Shown here one piece after another: positions 14,556 through 23,967 of a stretch of DNA of 64,000 nt. Where the stretch lies: contig NZ_DS022295.1 in the NCBI RefSeq assembly GCF_000153765.1, forward strand, positions 1,209,849 to 1,273,848, given 5' to 3'. Source of the stretch: Mariprofundus ferrooxydans PV-1 (GTDB lineage Bacteria > Pseudomonadota > Zetaproteobacteria > Mariprofundales > Mariprofundaceae). The first letter of the stretch is position 1. Each line of letters starts with the position of its first letter. The notes below the pieces were generated by a model. That model did no database searches. It was not told the origin of the DNA and worked only from the letters and a program-made list of their open reading frames with translations. The position numbers and the translations under genes were made by a program.

Positions 14556-16757
14556 TCAAAACGGCACTTCCAACCCTTTATCTTCGGTCACCCGCAAGCC
14601 GATCTGGTAACCCAGTTCACGATAGGCCTCAAACTGCTTTTCATCGAAGAACTGATCGGCAGTCGTTTCATCCGGAAAGTCGGGGTGCGCATTTTTGTAG
14701 CCGTAAATATCTTTGGGAAGCCCCTCTGTCATCGTGGTCTTGATATATACCAGCGTACCGGTCGAACCGTCGTCGTAACAGATATTGCCCTTGATATAGC
14801 CCTGCTCAGCTGTTTCAACGGCATACCGGTTTGCCAGGTTACCGTGCTCATCGCGTACGGGCGTCGGACACATCTTCAGAAACGACTTATCCATGATGAT
14901 ATCCGTGCCGAAATCAACCCGTACCTTCTCCACAACATTGCTGAAATCGGCAAAGCTGTAATCCGGGTCCGCCGCCCCGTCGCATACCACAATGATTTTC
15001 ACCCTGCGCCGGATCAATTCATAGATCGCCAGATTCTCAAAGTGACCACCGTCGGCCAGATGTACAAAGGGGCCCTTTTCATCCATGCGCGAACCGCTTA
15101 ATTCGCGCCACCCCTGCATAAACCAGTTCGGATAACAGCCAGCGGACGTTTGATCAGAGCCGCCGGATGTGTGATCAAACCGTCTGGGATTCACCGCCCA
15201 GTAACCCAGCCGCACATTAAACAGTGCCATCAGCAGGCCCACACTCACATTACGTAACAGCCCTTCCCCGCCGGGTGCACCATGCGGATCCGCCGCAGCC
15301 CCCGAAATGGCCATGGCCGTAGGCAGAGACATCATCCCTGCCATATACTCTTTTGTACCGCGCCAGCCGGTCACGGCATTGCCACAGTAGAGTGGAGAGA
15401 AGATGAAGTTATCACCGCCACGAGCACTGAGCTTCATGTATTTCGAGCCCTTGGTCACCATATTGGCATTGATAATATGGTAGGGTCCATCAGCGGGATT
15501 CGACGGATCAGCGGAGAACTGACACATATCCGACAGCATCGCATTATTGGCAAGATCGGCCCGATCCAGTGAGCCGTTATGAAATAGCGCATTCACATCC
15601 GGCATAAACAGCTCCATCAAGCGATCGCGGTAGTATCGGTGAATGGAGATATGATTGATATTGGCGCGCAAGGCCAGCTGATACGGGATCACGGTCAAAA
15701 GCAACACGGCAAACAGTGCAGCAAATGATCCCTTAACGACTGCCGCTGCCAGAGCAACACCACCCAGATAACTCACCAGCAGAATACCGTAGATCAACAG
15801 CGTTGCCGCAACCGGCCCCAGCAGACCCAGCGGTATTTTACCTTCATCTTTTCCCTGAGATTTCATAATGGCGAAAACAGAGCTGACAATGCCGGCAACA
15901 GTAACAGACGAGGAGATCTGAAGCTGAAGGTAGTGGGCGGCAAGCGGAATGGTGCCAAGCACGGCCAGCAGAGCGGTAACCACTAATAATCTTCCCGCAT
16001 ACTCGTCGTATTGCCGTCGCAATGCATAGGCCGAGTCGCTATCGCGCTTCTTGCCGCTACGTATGCCAAAGTAGATGTTGATCACCAGCATAACTGCAAG
16101 GAGCAAGCCGGAAAGCAGCAGGGTTGGATTCATACCATCATGAAGCAGCCCTGTCAGGGAGAGTATACCCATCAGCACAACAAGCGGACCGCCAAAGACC
16201 AGCAGACTTAAAAAAGCGCCGCGCAGGATTACCGCCAACAGCGATGCCATCGAGATGCCGTGACCGGGCGTCAGGTATTTGCTGTGCTGCCGCAGATAAC
16301 GCATCAAGCGTTTGGAGCGATCATATTTATCCCGTTCGGTTGTACTTTTATCCGGCGCCTTGGGCTGGTCATGGAAACGGAAATAGGGAAAATTCTGCTC
16401 GGCATCAAATCGCAGCGGCTTGCCGTTGCCATCACTCCAGTTCCGGTGCAACAGCCAGGTCAGGGATGCGCCGATATAACCGCCGCCGGAGACGGTCGAG
16501 AGGTAGTGAAACTGCTTGAGCCACCCCTTCTCGGCCAGCGCCTGCATCACGCCGAGGCTGAATGTGGAGGAGCGGATACCGCCGCCGGAAAAAGCCAGGC
16601 CGAAGAGATTTTTCTTAAGCGTTGCGAAATCCTGCTCCACACCCGCTCTTTGCTGAATATGTTCAAGCTCTGCCTGCAGCAGTTTTTTATCGAAATCATC
16701 CCCGCGAATATAATCGCCGGGATCATTTTCAGTGCCGCCTTTTTCAGATACACCCAT
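14556..16757 (-). CDS. Membrane-embedded patatin-like phospholipase
   Basis: The protein is 733 residues. An N-terminal patatin start has the oxyanion-hole motif AFSGGGIRSSTFSLGVMQAL (residues ~53-72) and a nucleophile strand LSTVSGGGYIG (Ser at ~90). The latter lacks the first Gly of the usual GxSxG. A block of six to eight hydrophobic segments follows (residues ~155-380, for example GPLVVLMGILSLTGLL). The second catalytic half, with the dyad Asp in HLADGGHFENLAIYEL, lies near residue 590. Patatins are Ser-Asp acyl hydrolases acting on phospholipids. Here the catalytic domain is split by a membrane insert, so it probably acts at the inner membrane. No partner genes adjoin. Confidence 0.8.
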   Translation of the reverse strand: MGVSEKGGTENDPGDYIRGDDFDKKLLQAELEHIQQRAGVEQDFATLKKNLFGLAFSGGGIRSSTFSLGVMQALAEKGWLKQFHYLSTVSGGGYIGASLTWLLHRNWSDGNGKPLRFDAEQNFPYFRFHDQPKAPDKSTTERDKYDRSKRLMRYLRQHSKYLTPGHGISMASLLAVILRGAFLSLLVFGGPLVVLMGILSLTGLLHDGMNPTLLLSGLLLAVMLVINIYFGIRSGKKRDSDSAYALRRQYDEYAGRLLVVTALLAVLGTIPLAAHYLQLQISSSVTVAGIVSSVFAIMKSQGKDEGKIPLGLLGPVAATLLIYGILLVSYLGGVALAAAVVKGSFAALFAVLLLTVIPYQLALRANINHISIHRYYRDRLMELFMPDVNALFHNGSLDRADLANNAMLSDMCQFSADPSNPADGPYHIINANMVTKGSKYMKLSARGGDNFIFSPLYCGNAVTGWRGTKEYMAGMMSLPTAMAISGAAADPHGAPGGEGLLRNVSVGLLMALFNVRLGYWAVNPRRFDHTSGGSDQTSAGCYPNWFMQGWRELSGSRMDEKGPFVHLADGGHFENLAIYELIRRRVKIIVVCDGAADPDYSFADFSNVVEKVRVDFGTDIIMDKSFLKMCPTPVRDEHGNLANRYAVETAEQGYIKGNICYDDGSTGTLVYIKTTMTEGLPKDIYGYKNAHPDFPDETTADQFFDEKQFEAYRELGYQIGLRVTEDKGLEVPF

Positions 16758-16874
16758 CGCTTGCCTCCCCCGGATTGGTTACAGAGGAGATATAGACGAT
16801 CAGACAGGCTTGCGCAAATGCAGACCCGGACAATCAGGGCGGACTATTAATCCACCCTGTTGTCCCACAAAATC

Positions 16875-19229
16875 CTAGCGCAGGGCTGCGCCGAAGCGTT
16901 TATCCATGGCCGCAATAATGGCCGATGAGGCGGCATCGGAATCGGCCTGCGTCAAAGTACGCTTGCCATCCTGCAGCGTGAAGCGGATACCGAGACTAAC
17001 CTTGCCCTCCGGCACACCTTTGCCGTCGTAGAGATCGAAGATACGAGCCTCCGTAAGCAGCTTGCCACCTGCACTCCTGATTGCATTGAGAATCGCATCG
17101 GAGGCTGCACCTCTATCAAACAGGAACACCAGATCGCGCTCCACACCGGGAAACTCCGCCAGCGGTACAAACTTCGCCTGCTTACCTGTCGGCAACAGAT
17201 CCAGATTGATCTCGGCCACAAACACCGGTGCATCGATATCAAACTGATCGGCAAGATCAGCATCCACGCGGCCGATACGACCGGCCTCAACACGCCCGAC
17301 CATGATTTTTGCACTCTGTCCGGCCTGTAAACCCAGTATGCTATCATCGGCGATAAAGCGTCCACTCAAACCACGCAGCGCCAACCAGCCGTCCACAGCA
17401 CCCTTGAGGTCAAAGAAATCTGCCGCACGCGCATGGCCGTACCACTGATCCGATTCCACCTCGCCGGTCATCAGCCAGGCCAGCACATTCTCTTCATCGT
17501 GGCCGCGATCACTGCGCACATAGGTACGTCCCTGCTCGGCCAGAGCCACGCCCGGTTGCTGCCGGTTCAGGTTACGTTTGGCGGTATTGAGCAAACCAGG
17601 CCAAACCGAACGACGCATCACGCTCATCGCATCGGAAATCGGGTTGGCCAGTGCAATATCCAGTCCGTCATCGGCTACAAACAGGCGCTGCTCCCCGGCC
17701 GAAATAAAGGCATAGGTCACCACCTGCAGAAAGCCACCGGCTACCGCATCATGAATCGAGCGATCCGTTTTTGCCGGTGCCGTTGTCGCCAGCGGCGGCA
17801 ACAGCGTCGGAATCGCATCAAAACCGATCACACGCGCATACTCTTCGGAGAGATCCTCAGGGATCGACACATCATGGCGGAATGACGGCACCGTCACCTC
17901 CAGCGCATCCCCCTGTCGCGACAGGGTAAAGCCCATACGTGCCAACACTTCATCGGTAGCCTGTGGGATCTCAACGCCCAAACGGGATTCCAGCCGGGAG
18001 AGCGAACAGAGCACTGTGCGATCTGCGTTAATCGCTGTCGCATCACCACACACAGCAATCTCGCCTGCCGAACCGCCAAACAGGTCAATAATCATTGCCG
18101 TGGCCTGCCCCATCGCCGTGGCAACCATCAACGGATCGACACCACGCTCAAAGCGCATCGATGCCTCGGAGACCATGGCATAAGTACGGCGCGTTTCGCT
18201 GACCCGCGCAGGACGGAAAAAGGCTGATTCCAGTACAATATTCGTCGTCACATCACTTACACCCGACGGCTCGGAACCCATAATGCCGGCCAGAGCTATG
18301 ACACTGGAATCATCACAAACCACCAGATCGCCGGCATGCAGTTTCAATTCACGCCCGTCGAGCGCAGCAAACGCCTCGCCACTTGCAGCCGCACGAATCG
18401 CGATATCACCGCTCAACTTGTCGGCATCAAATGCATGCATCGGCTGGCCCATGGTCAGCATCACATAATTGAGCACATCAACGACGCCATTAACCGGACG
18501 CATACCGGCCATGATCAGAGCGGCCTGCATCCACTCCGGCGAATCCGCCAGACTGATACCGTTAATGGCTCTGGCCATATAGACCGGACAATCCTGCGCG
18601 GCTGTAACCGTCACAGACGGCGTGGCTACCGCCGCATCGATCGCTACAGCGGCCGGTGTAACATCGGTAAACGGCAGGCCGGCATCGGCTGCCAGATCAC
18701 GGGCGATGCCGCGTGCATTCATACAATCACCGCGATTAGGCGTGATGGAGAGATCAAACACCGCCTCTTCCAGCGCCAGATATTCACCTACCTCGGCACC
18801 CACCGGCGCATCGGCCGGCAGAATCAGCAGGCCGGCTGACTCATCGGCCAGACCCAGCTCAACTTCGGAGCAGCACATACCGCAACTAACCTCGCCGCGG
18901 ATCTTGCCTTTTTTAATCACCAGACCGCCCGGCAGGCTGGTACCGATCGTGGCCACCGGCACCTTGTCGCCCTCACCCATATTCGATGCACCGCAAACGA
19001 TATCCAGCGCTTCCGCCTCACCGATCTCCACCTTCAACAAGCTCAGCTTGTCGGCGTCCGGATGCGGCATCTTGGAAGTAATCAGTCCGACGCGCACACC
19101 TTTCACCGCAGCGCGCGGCAGCTCTACAGCCTCAACCTCATGACCCAGTCGTACCAGATCATCGGCAATCTGTGCCGGAGTAGCCGTCAACGACACATAA
19201 GTTTTCAGCCAGGAAAATGGAATTTTCAC
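16875..19229 (-). CDS. pheT: Phenylalanyl-tRNA synthetase beta subunit
   Basis: The 784-residue protein pairs with PheS in the alpha2beta2 enzyme that charges tRNA-Phe. An N-terminal EMAP-type tRNA-binding fold (VKGVRVGLITSKMPHPDADK, residues ~44-63) is followed by the B1/B5 and B3/B4 editing domain (MNARGIARDLAADAG). At the end is the FDX-ACB domain (LAEFPGVERDLVFLF ... VSLGIRFTLQD). The start overlaps the pheS stop by 4 bp (ATGA-type). Length matches E. coli (795). It is the last gene of the operon; no ihfA follows, unlike in enterobacteria. Confidence 0.95.
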   Translation of the reverse strand: MKIPFSWLKTYVSLTATPAQIADDLVRLGHEVEAVELPRAAVKGVRVGLITSKMPHPDADKLSLLKVEIGEAEALDIVCGASNMGEGDKVPVATIGTSLPGGLVIKKGKIRGEVSCGMCCSEVELGLADESAGLLILPADAPVGAEVGEYLALEEAVFDLSITPNRGDCMNARGIARDLAADAGLPFTDVTPAAVAIDAAVATPSVTVTAAQDCPVYMARAINGISLADSPEWMQAALIMAGMRPVNGVVDVLNYVMLTMGQPMHAFDADKLSGDIAIRAAASGEAFAALDGRELKLHAGDLVVCDDSSVIALAGIMGSEPSGVSDVTTNIVLESAFFRPARVSETRRTYAMVSEASMRFERGVDPLMVATAMGQATAMIIDLFGGSAGEIAVCGDATAINADRTVLCSLSRLESRLGVEIPQATDEVLARMGFTLSRQGDALEVTVPSFRHDVSIPEDLSEEYARVIGFDAIPTLLPPLATTAPAKTDRSIHDAVAGGFLQVVTYAFISAGEQRLFVADDGLDIALANPISDAMSVMRRSVWPGLLNTAKRNLNRQQPGVALAEQGRTYVRSDRGHDEENVLAWLMTGEVESDQWYGHARAADFFDLKGAVDGWLALRGLSGRFIADDSILGLQAGQSAKIMVGRVEAGRIGRVDADLADQFDIDAPVFVAEINLDLLPTGKQAKFVPLAEFPGVERDLVFLFDRGAASDAILNAIRSAGGKLLTEARIFDLYDGKGVPEGKVSLGIRFTLQDGKRTLTQADSDAASSAIIAAMDKRFGAALR

Positions 19230-20311
19230 TTGCTCACCCCCATCCGGCGCAGGAATCGGACATCGTTTTCAAAGAACAGGCGCAGATCGGGAATGCCCTG
19301 CTTGAGCATAACCAGTCGCTCCACACCAAGCCCGAAGGCAAAACCGGAGAATTCGGAGGAATCAACGCCAACCGAGCGCAGTACGTTCGGATGGATCATG
19401 CCGGAGCCCAGCACTTCAATCCAGCCGCTACCCTTGCAGATACGACAACCCTTGCCGGCACAGAAAACGCAGCTGATATCGACTTCGGCAGAGGGCTCGG
19501 TGAACGGGAAGTAGTGCGGACGCAGACGAATACCCACATCCTTTTCAAAATAGGTGGAGAGAAAATGTTTCAGCACGCCTTTCAGGTGCGCCATGGAGAC
19601 ATCGCGGTCCACCTTGAACACCTCCACCTGATGAAACATCGGCGAATGGGTTACATCGTAGTCGCAGCGGTAAACACGACCCGGTGCCACAACCGCCAGC
19701 GGCGGCTCGCCGTTTTCGGCCAGAAAGCGCTTCATCGTGCGAATCTGTACCGGTGACGTATGGGTACGCAGCAGCATCGGCTCGGCATCATCGCCGTGCG
19801 TCAGCTCTTTAAGGAAAAAGGTATCGTGCATGGCGCGAGCCGGATGCTCGGGCGGTATATTCAGCGCATCGAAGTTATGAAACTCGTCCTCGATCTCCGG
19901 CCCTTCGGCTACGGCAAAGCCCATCTGTGCAAAGATGGCAGTGATTTCATCCAGCCCCTGCTGCACAGGATGCAGTGCACCGGGACTCTTGTTACGACCG
20001 GGCAGGGTTACATCCAGACGCTCCGCTTCAATGCGCGCAGCCTTGCCTTTGAGTGCCAGCTCCGCCTCACATTCGTCGAGTGCTGCCGAGAGTGTCGCTT
20101 TAGCCAGATTTACATGCTGGCCGATCACCGGCCGCTCTTGCGGCGGCAGTTTCCCGACACCCTTGAGCACCTCGGTCAAAGCCCCTTTCTTGCCCAGATA
20201 GTGAACACGCAGCTGCTGCAGTGCGGCCGAATCTCCGGCTGCTGAAAAGGCTGCCAATGCCTCGGACTGCAGTGATTCCAGCTGAGCTTTCAGCGCATCA
20301 ATCTCGCTCAT
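19226..20311 (-). CDS. pheS: Phenylalanyl-tRNA synthetase alpha subunit
   Basis: The class II catalytic subunit has 361 residues from the ATG of MSEIDALKAQLES; further in-frame codons upstream read through the attenuator hairpin and are rejected. An N-terminal coiled coil (residues 1-~85) binds tRNA. Motif 2 is LLRTHTSPVQIRTM, and motif 3 is GFAFGLGVERLVMLKQGIPDLR. The Cys-rich loop CVFCAGKGCRICKGSGW (near residue 280) is a feature of some bacterial PheS and might hold zinc. It lies ~180 bp after rplT, separated by a terminator-like hairpin. Confidence 0.95.
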   Translation of the reverse strand: MSEIDALKAQLESLQSEALAAFSAAGDSAALQQLRVHYLGKKGALTEVLKGVGKLPPQERPVIGQHVNLAKATLSAALDECEAELALKGKAARIEAERLDVTLPGRNKSPGALHPVQQGLDEITAIFAQMGFAVAEGPEIEDEFHNFDALNIPPEHPARAMHDTFFLKELTHGDDAEPMLLRTHTSPVQIRTMKRFLAENGEPPLAVVAPGRVYRCDYDVTHSPMFHQVEVFKVDRDVSMAHLKGVLKHFLSTYFEKDVGIRLRPHYFPFTEPSAEVDISCVFCAGKGCRICKGSGWIEVLGSGMIHPNVLRSVGVDSSEFSGFAFGLGVERLVMLKQGIPDLRLFFENDVRFLRRMGVSK

Positions 20312-20399
20312 AATCCCAAACCCCTTTGGTGAAAGCTTTTGACTCTTTTCTCTGTCGTACGCCGGAAATACCGCCGCTTGCTTCTGTAGTGAAAGACCC

Positions 20400-20441
20400 T
20401 GAAAAACCAAAAGGCAGGACTGCGTGAACAGCCCTGCCTTT
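20400..20441 (-). terminator. Terminator/attenuator between rplT and pheS
   Basis: On the minus strand AAAGGCAGG and CCTGCCTTT form a 9-bp stem, extended inside the loop by CTG/CAG and followed by TTTTGGTTTTT. In E. coli the pheST genes are attenuated at the same place. No phenylalanine-rich leader peptide was found here, so simple partial termination is equally possible. Confidence 0.75.
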
Positions 20442-20488
20442 GATTTCATCACATCATCGCCGGCGTGTTAAAACCGGATACGTGTTGT

Positions 20489-20845
20489 TTACTGAATCTG
20501 TGTGCGAGCTGTTTCTACGAGCTTCGCAAAACCCTCTGCATCGCGAACTGCGATATCAGCCAGAACCTTACGATCCAGATCGATACCGGCCAGTGTCAGG
20601 CCGTGCATGAAACGGGAGTAGCTCAGGCCATTTGACTTGGCTGCAGCATTGATACGGATAATCCACAGGCTGCGGAAGTCACGCTTTTTGACCTTACGGT
20701 CACGATAAGCGTACTGACGCGCCTTATCGACGGCCTGGGTGGCAACGCGGAAGCAGCTCTTGCGACGACCACGGTAGCCCTTGGCTGCCTTGATTACACT
20801 CTTGTGGCGCGCATGCGCCTGTACACCGGATTTAACGCGAGGCAT
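20489..20845 (-). CDS. rplT: 50S ribosomal protein L20
   Basis: The 118-residue, very basic protein has the family start [15 protein letters not shown] and the 23S-binding segment [35 protein letters not shown], here cited only by its ends. L20 is needed for early assembly of the large subunit. In many bacteria it represses translation of its own operon. Length and sequence are standard. rpmI lies 27 bp upstream. Confidence 0.97.
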   Translation of the reverse strand: MPRVKSGVQAHARHKSVIKAAKGYRGRRKSCFRVATQAVDKARQYAYRDRKVKKRDFRSLWIIRINAAAKSNGLSYSRFMHGLTLAGIDLDRKVLADIAVRDAEGFAKLVETARTQIQ

Positions 20846-20872
20846 ATATCTCTCCTAACCTAATAACTATTC

Positions 20873-21073
20873 TTAGCCGCGGCCTGGAACTAAACGTTCC
20901 AGCGCTTTTGCATCAGAACCGGAAACCAGTTCTGTACCACGCATATTGCGTTTACGCTTGGGCGACTTTTTGGTCAGGATATGACTCCCGAAAGCCTTGT
21001 TGCGCTTCCATTTACCGCTTCCCGTTTTGGAAAAGCGCTTGGCAGCACCACTGTTTGATTTCATCTTCGGCAT
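20873..21073 (-). CDS. rpmI: 50S ribosomal protein L35
   Basis: The 66-residue basic protein ([20 protein letters not shown] at the start, [12 protein letters not shown] in the middle) has the normal L35 length. It lies 15 bp after infC and 27 bp before rplT, the conserved infC-rpmI-rplT order. L20 usually controls this gene by binding its leader. Confidence 0.96.
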   Translation of the reverse strand: MPKMKSNSGAAKRFSKTGSGKWKRNKAFGSHILTKKSPKRKRNMRGTELVSGSDAKALERLVPGRG

Positions 21074-21088
21074 TGTCCTGAACCTTCC

Positions 21089-21604
21089 TTACTTTTTCAG
21101 AGGGGCCAGAATCATGATCATCTGACGCCCTTCCATATTTGGCATTTTTTCCGGCTTACCAAACTCGGCCACAAGTTCCGCAACGTGCTTCATCTGTGCC
21201 AAACCCTGTCCGGTATGAGCCATTTCACGTCCGCGGAAACGCAGTGAAACCTTCACCTTGTTACCCTCGGACAAAAACTGTTTCGCATGTCGCATTTTCA
21301 CATCCAGGTCATGTTGATCCGTGCTGGCACGAACCTTCACTTCCTTGATCTGCATTACATGCTGGCGTTTCTTTGCTGCATTCGCCTTCTTGCTCTGCTC
21401 GTACTTATATTTACCATAGTCCATGATTCTGCATACAGGCGGATTGCTCTTGGCTGCCATCAGCACCAGATCGAGCCCCTTGGCCTCAGCCTGCGAAACG
21501 GCATCTCTGAGTTTCAAAACACCCAGCTGTTCACCTGTTGTATCATCGACCACACGCACCAAATCCGCGTTGATCTCAAGGTTGATTGGTAAATCCTTTT
21601 TAAT
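21089..21604 (-). CDS. infC: Translation initiation factor IF-3, probable AUU start
   Basis: IF-3 keeps 30S subunits free and proofreads start codons. There is no in-frame ATG or GTG near the expected N-terminus. I choose ATT at 21602-21604 because AAGGGGG sits 5 nt upstream, and AUU is the conserved infC start used for IF-3 autorepression. This gives 171 residues (M-KKDLPINLEI...). A TTG at 21625 would add seven codons but lacks a ribosome site. Family motifs are PPVCRIMDYGKYKYEQSKK, VSLRFRGREMAH and MEGRQMIMILAP. Confidence 0.93.
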   Translation of the reverse strand: MKKDLPINLEINADLVRVVDDTTGEQLGVLKLRDAVSQAEAKGLDLVLMAAKSNPPVCRIMDYGKYKYEQSKKANAAKKRQHVMQIKEVKVRASTDQHDLDVKMRHAKQFLSEGNKVKVSLRFRGREMAHTGQGLAQMKHVAELVAEFGKPEKMPNMEGRQMIMILAPLKK

Positions 21605-21642
21605 ACGAGCCCCCTTGCTCAGCAAGCAATTTCATTCCACAC

Positions 21643-23547
21643 TCAGGCATGACGCGACCGCATATCAACCATCTCGGCAATCCAGTCATCAACACTGAAT
21701 GTACCCAGATTCTGACCGCTGAGGTCGCGCACACTGATGGTTCCATCTTCCCGTTCCCGATCTCCGGCAACAAGGATGTACGGCACCCTCGCCAGTGTGT
21801 GGGCGCGCACTTTATAGCCGACCTTCTCATTTCGCAAGTCCATTTCTGCACGGAAGCCTGCTTTGTGCATCGATTTGGTCACTTCGGCCACATAATCCGC
21901 CTGCGCATCGGTGATATTACACGCAACAACCTGCACCGGTGCCAACCAGAACGGGAACTTGCCTTCATAGTGTTCGATCAGGATGCCGATAAAGCGCTCC
22001 ATCGAACCGAGAATGGCGCGATGCAGCATCACCGGCGTCTGACGCGAGGAGTCTTCCGCCACATATTCAGCATCCAGCTTGCCCGGCATTGAGAAATCCA
22101 CCTGGATAGTGCCGCACTGCCAGACACGTCCCAGACAATCCTTCAGCGAAAACTCGATCTTCGGCCCGTAAAACGCGCCCTCGCCCGGATTCAGGCCGTA
22201 CTCGATACCCTTGGAGTCCAGCGCCTGATGCAGCGCCGCCTCAGCCTTATCCCACTGCTCATCGGTACCAACGCGCTTTTCCGGCCGATCGGAGAGGAAA
22301 ATAATGACATCATCAAAGCCGAAACGCTTATATACATCATAAGTCAGATCAATGAAGTTACATACCTCATCCTGAATCTGCGCTTCGGTACAGAAGATAT
22401 GGGCATCATCCTGCACAAAATTGCGCAGACGCATCAGACCGTGCAACGTGCCCGATGGCTCATTGCGGTGGCAGGAGCCGAACTCCGCCAGTCTCAGCGG
22501 CAGATCGCGGTAGGAGTGCAGATTCTGGTTAAACACCTGAATATGGCACGGGCAGTTCATCGGCTTGATGGCATAATCGCGGTTCTCTGTGCTGGTGGTG
22601 AACATCTCCTCGCGGAATTTGTCCCAGTGACCGGACTTCTCCCACAGCTTGCGATCCACCATCTGCGGCGTCTTGATCTCCTGGTAACCGTTATCGCGCA
22701 TTACGCCGCGAATCTCGTTCTCCACCTGCTGCCAGACGCTCCACCCCTTCGGATGCCAGAAAATCATACCCGGCGCCTCTTCCTGCAGGTGAAACAGATC
22801 CAGCGATTTGGCCAGTTTGCGATGATCGCGCTTCTCCGCCTCTTCCAGACGGGTCAGGTAAGCTTTCAGATCGCCCTTGGATGCCCATGCCGTGCCATAG
22901 ATGCGGCAGAGCTGCTCATTATCGGAGTTACCCTCCCAATAAGCGCCGGAAACCTTCATCAGCTTGAAATGCTTGAGCACGCCGGTATTCGGCACATGCG
23001 GGCCACGACAGAGGTCGGACCATTCACCCTGCTTGTAGAGGCTCACCGTTTCACCGGCCGGAATGCGGCCGATCAGCTTGGCCTTGTAAATTTCACCAAT
23101 CCCCTCGAAGTGGGCAATCGCTGCATCGCGGTCCCACTCTTCGCGCGTAATCGGCAGCTTCTGGTTGGAGAGCTGACGCATCTTCTCTTCGATCTTGGTC
23201 AGATCGTCCGGCGTAAAAGCCCGCTCATAGGCAAAATCATAATAGAAACCATCTTCAATGACCGGGCCGATCGTGACCTGCGCACCGGGGAAGACCTCCT
23301 GCACAGCCATAGCCATCAAATGTGATGTCGAGTGACGGATAACTTCCAGCCCCTCATCGGATTTCTCGGTAATCAGGGAGACGGTATCGCCATCATGCAG
23401 CTGATGCGAAACATCCACCTGCTTGCCATTAACGGTGGCGGCAATGGTTGCACGTGCAAGACCCGCGCCGATATCGGCGGCCAAGTCATAGGCTGTTGCG
23501 CCCTCGTTGAGCGTGCGGCTTGAGCCGTCAGGCAGTGAAATATTCAT
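21643..23547 (-). CDS. thrS: Threonyl-tRNA synthetase
   Basis: The 634-residue class II synthetase starts at [16 protein letters not shown], the beginning of the TGS domain (residues 1-60). GAGGA lies about 11 nt upstream. The HxxxH-type editing domain contains [15 protein letters not shown]. The catalytic core has the zinc-ligand motif [10 protein letters not shown] (Cys ~334) and motif 2 [11 protein letters not shown]. The anticodon-binding domain is C-terminal. It heads the thrS-infC-rpmI-rplT-pheST operon; only 38 bp separate it from the infC AUU. Confidence 0.96.
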   Translation of the reverse strand: MNISLPDGSSRTLNEGATAYDLAADIGAGLARATIAATVNGKQVDVSHQLHDGDTVSLITEKSDEGLEVIRHSTSHLMAMAVQEVFPGAQVTIGPVIEDGFYYDFAYERAFTPDDLTKIEEKMRQLSNQKLPITREEWDRDAAIAHFEGIGEIYKAKLIGRIPAGETVSLYKQGEWSDLCRGPHVPNTGVLKHFKLMKVSGAYWEGNSDNEQLCRIYGTAWASKGDLKAYLTRLEEAEKRDHRKLAKSLDLFHLQEEAPGMIFWHPKGWSVWQQVENEIRGVMRDNGYQEIKTPQMVDRKLWEKSGHWDKFREEMFTTSTENRDYAIKPMNCPCHIQVFNQNLHSYRDLPLRLAEFGSCHRNEPSGTLHGLMRLRNFVQDDAHIFCTEAQIQDEVCNFIDLTYDVYKRFGFDDVIIFLSDRPEKRVGTDEQWDKAEAALHQALDSKGIEYGLNPGEGAFYGPKIEFSLKDCLGRVWQCGTIQVDFSMPGKLDAEYVAEDSSRQTPVMLHRAILGSMERFIGILIEHYEGKFPFWLAPVQVVACNITDAQADYVAEVTKSMHKAGFRAEMDLRNEKVGYKVRAHTLARVPYILVAGDREREDGTISVRDLSGQNLGTFSVDDWIAEMVDMRSRHA

Positions 23548-23618
23548 GGCGATGCGCTTCCTCCAGCTTCGAAAGGTCTGCATCCTAGCGTTGCAACGAC
23601 ATACGCCAAGAGCCTGAT

Positions 23619-23651
23619 TAAAAAAGGCCGGACTTAATTCAGTCCGGCCTT
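23619..23651 (-). terminator. Terminator of tRNA-Val(GAC)
   Basis: AAGGCCGGACT pairs perfectly with AGTCCGGCCTT around a 6-nt loop. On the minus strand a run of six T residues follows. It separates the tRNA transcript from thrS. Confidence 0.85.
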
Positions 23652-23674
23652 GGTATAATCGATCTATCTGTAAA

Positions 23675-23749
23675 TGGTAGGCTCGGGCGGTTTCGAACCG
23701 CCGACCCCCACCATGTCAAGGTGGTGCTCTACCCCTGAGCTACGAGCCT
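23675..23749 (-). tRNA. tRNA-Val(GAC)
   Basis: 75 nt. The acceptor AGGCTCG/CGAGCCT has an A discriminator and an encoded CCA. The anticodon loop TTGACAT gives GAC, which reads GUC/GUU. Confidence 0.95.
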
Positions 23750-23967
23750 GTACTGGGTATCCCCTCACGAGGGCGGCGAACAATATTGATGCCTCCCCGT
23801 TCGGTCAAGCTTCGTGCAACCTGACAACGCCATTGTAATCCCCACAACATCGCCAATCTGCCTGCAACAGAAAAAATTAATGCCGCTCCTGTTACTGGGA
23901 ATTGCAGAACAGGCCGGATTGCATCATGCTGTCGAGGGTGATATAAAAGCTACAATAAATACGCGAG

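Noticed and set aside
20312-20452. Extension of pheS to 408 residues
   Set aside because: The extra codons cross the terminator hairpin, and the family N-terminus begins at MSEIDALKAQ.
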